From CAZUDO01 sp964618895 (lineage in GTDB: Bacteria; Desulfobacterota; Binatia; DP-6), in assembly GCA_964618895.1 (NCBI GenBank), contig CAZUDO010000001.1, positions 1-5,143 on the forward strand: a stretch of 5,143 nt of DNA. The letters run 5' to 3'. The notes below the pieces were generated by a model. The model ran no database searches, was not told where the DNA came from, and saw nothing but the letters and a program-made list of their open reading frames with translations. Shown in pieces: positions 4,070-5,143 of this stretch. A program made the position numbers and the translations under genes. The number at the start of each line of letters is the position of its first letter. Position 1 is the first letter of the stretch.

Positions 4070-5143
4070 CTACGCCACCTGACTCGGCACGGCGACCACC
4101 CGCCGCTGCCGCTCCGACCGCACCGGCGTCCCACGGCTCACCCGCTCCACCCCCGCCAGCTCCCGCAGCTCGTCGAGCCCCGCCTGCAGCAGCTCGCACA
4201 GCCGGTCGCTGTCCGCCACCAGCGCGGGATCGGACGTGATGCCGATGGTGAGCGTGTCGGCGTAGCTCAGGATGGCGAAGGCGAGGCCCACGCCCTGCGC
4301 CAGCGGCACGATCGGTACCAGCGTCTCCAGCCGCTTCCCCTGCATGTACAGCGACACCGGTGGTCCGGGGATGTTGGTGCAGATGGTATTGACGGGCGCC
4401 GCCTGCACCTGCAGCCAGCCGAGCGGCTTCTGCACCGCCGGCGGCAGCAGCGCCAGCAGGTCGAGCATGCGCGTCATGCGCGCCGACTCGCCGCCCTCCT
4501 TCAGCTGCGCCATCGCCGCCTGCACCTGGCGCAGACGCTCGCGCGCGTCGTAGATGCCGACCGGCAGCGGCGCCACCATCATCGAGATGCGGTTCCCGAG
4601 GTGTAGGTGCTCGTGCGAGCCGCGCACGTTGACCGGCACCATGGCGCGCAGCTCGGTCCGATCCGGACGCACGCCGCGCGCCTCCAGATAGCCCCGCAGC
4701 GCGCTGGTGATGACCCCGAGGACGACGTCGTTTACCGTGCCACCGAGACGGTTCTTGATGGCCTTCACCTCGTTCAAGGCGAACGAGGTCCACACCACCC
4801 GGCGGAGCGTGCTCACGTGGCCGTTGAAGGGCGTGGACGGCGTCCCCGCCAGCACGATGCGCCCGAGCTGTCCGATGGCATCCGCGACCTCGCCCAGCTC
4901 GGCCAGGAACTGTCCCGGGTGGCGCACGTGCTCGCCCAGGGCGTGCGCGCGCGCCCGCGCGGTCCGGACGCTGTCGGCCACCGCGCGCCCGAGCTGCAGG
5001 AGCGGCGACGGCAGCGCGGACGCCGGCGGCAACCCGTCCGACGGCGGCGGCGGCGCCGGGTTCGGGCTGGCGTCGAAGATGACGCCGAGGAGCTGCACGC
5101 CGCTCACCCCGTCGATCATGCAGTGGTGCACCTTGGTGAACAG
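4070..5143 (-). CDS. Wax ester synthase/diacylglycerol acyltransferase (WS/DGAT), 5' end outside the window
   Basis: The enzyme family transfers an acyl group from acyl-CoA to a long-chain alcohol or to diacylglycerol, making wax esters or triacylglycerol storage lipid at the membrane-lipid body interface. The visible 357 residues enter at LFTKVHHCMIDGVSG, containing the catalytic HHxxxDG motif (His6, His7, Asp11 and Gly12 of the visible part). The C-terminal WS_DGAT domain follows, with GGTVNDVVLG (about 134-143), AMVPVNVR (167-174), LGNRISMMVAPLP (182-194), the NTICTNIPGPP block (252-262) and GLAFAILSYADTLTIGITSDP (286-306). Members are usually about 450-500 aa, so roughly 100-140 N-terminal residues are missing past base 5143. 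The region before the second domain is Pro- and Ala-rich (about 25-50). The GTG at 5131 is an internal Val in the HH motif, not a start. The frame is intact to TAG at 4072-4070. It is likely the original chromosomal gene next to which the mobile DNA settled. Confidence 0.93.
   Translation of the reverse strand: MFTKVHHCMIDGVSGVQLLGVIFDASPNPAPPPPSDGLPPASALPSPLLQLGRAVADSVRTARARAHALGEHVRHPGQFLAELGEVADAIGQLGRIVLAGTPSTPFNGHVSTLRRVVWTSFALNEVKAIKNRLGGTVNDVVLGVITSALRGYLEARGVRPDRTELRAMVPVNVRGSHEHLHLGNRISMMVAPLPVGIYDARERLRQVQAAMAQLKEGGESARMTRMLDLLALLPPAVQKPLGWLQVQAAPVNTICTNIPGPPVSLYMQGKRLETLVPIVPLAQGVGLAFAILSYADTLTIGITSDPALVADSDRLCELLQAGLDELRELAGVERVSRGTPVRSERQRRVVAVPSQVA

Noticed and set aside
3786..4793. 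Upstream extension of the DUF5372-like frame to give a 429-aa protein
   Set aside because: Its first 336 or so residues are out-of-frame translation of the acyltransferase and transposase, of Gly/Ala/Arg-rich shadow type. Only the part below 3785 is protein-like.

Overview
This is high-GC bacterial DNA in which every supportable gene lies on the minus strand, so the natural reading direction is from base 5143 down to base 1. It holds one chromosomal-type gene and a nest of mobile DNA. The cargo-side gene is the C-terminal three quarters of a wax ester synthase/diacylglycerol acyltransferase (stop at 4070, 5' end beyond the window). WS/DGAT genes plus this class of IS91-like transposase and serine recombinase fit a high-GC soil or sediment lineage (actinobacterial, myxobacterial/deltaproteobacterial or uncultured). 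The window cannot decide between these.

Downstream of the acyltransferase lies an IS91-family transposase gene broken into two pieces. The N-terminal piece reads from 3987 or 3951 down to 3783. The zinc-binding, HUH and tyrosine part reads from 984 down to about 137. If everything between the two copies of the dinucleotide GG (plus-strand CC at 985-986 and 3782-3783) is removed, the two pieces join in frame as ...GVLAHG/FTRVRCGDC..., which is the expected continuous transposase. The break is therefore a clean 2,797-bp insertion with a 2-bp core, the hallmark of a serine recombinase.

The inserted element encodes a 762-aa large serine recombinase (1002-3290), a 59-aa small protein whose 3' end overlaps the recombinase start (3271-3450), and a DUF5372-like protein (3504-3785). 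The most unusual point is that the DUF5372-like gene appears to span the attachment site. A good Shine-Dalgarno and an ATG, one base after the recombinase stop, begin a five-codon stub (MSTQT) at the opposite end of the element. In a circular form this stub joins in frame to the body of the gene, giving 97 aa. In the circle all three genes form one closed, tightly packed ring. Integration splits the first gene: its ribosome binding site and start then point out into flanking DNA, and its body must use a start supplied by the target. Here the target sequence happens to supply ATG.

At the low-coordinate end the transposase homology stops abruptly at about base 137. There it meets a GTTATG direct repeat around a 10-bp palindrome and then a perfect 12-bp inverted repeat (30-41/107-118). 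This looks like a recombination site or element end of a different system. The IS91 gene was therefore probably truncated by one event and split by another. The only non-coding stretches are short: about 82 bp between the acyltransferase and transposase, 53 bp between the two small element genes, and the terminal repeats. No tRNA, rRNA or CRISPR was seen.
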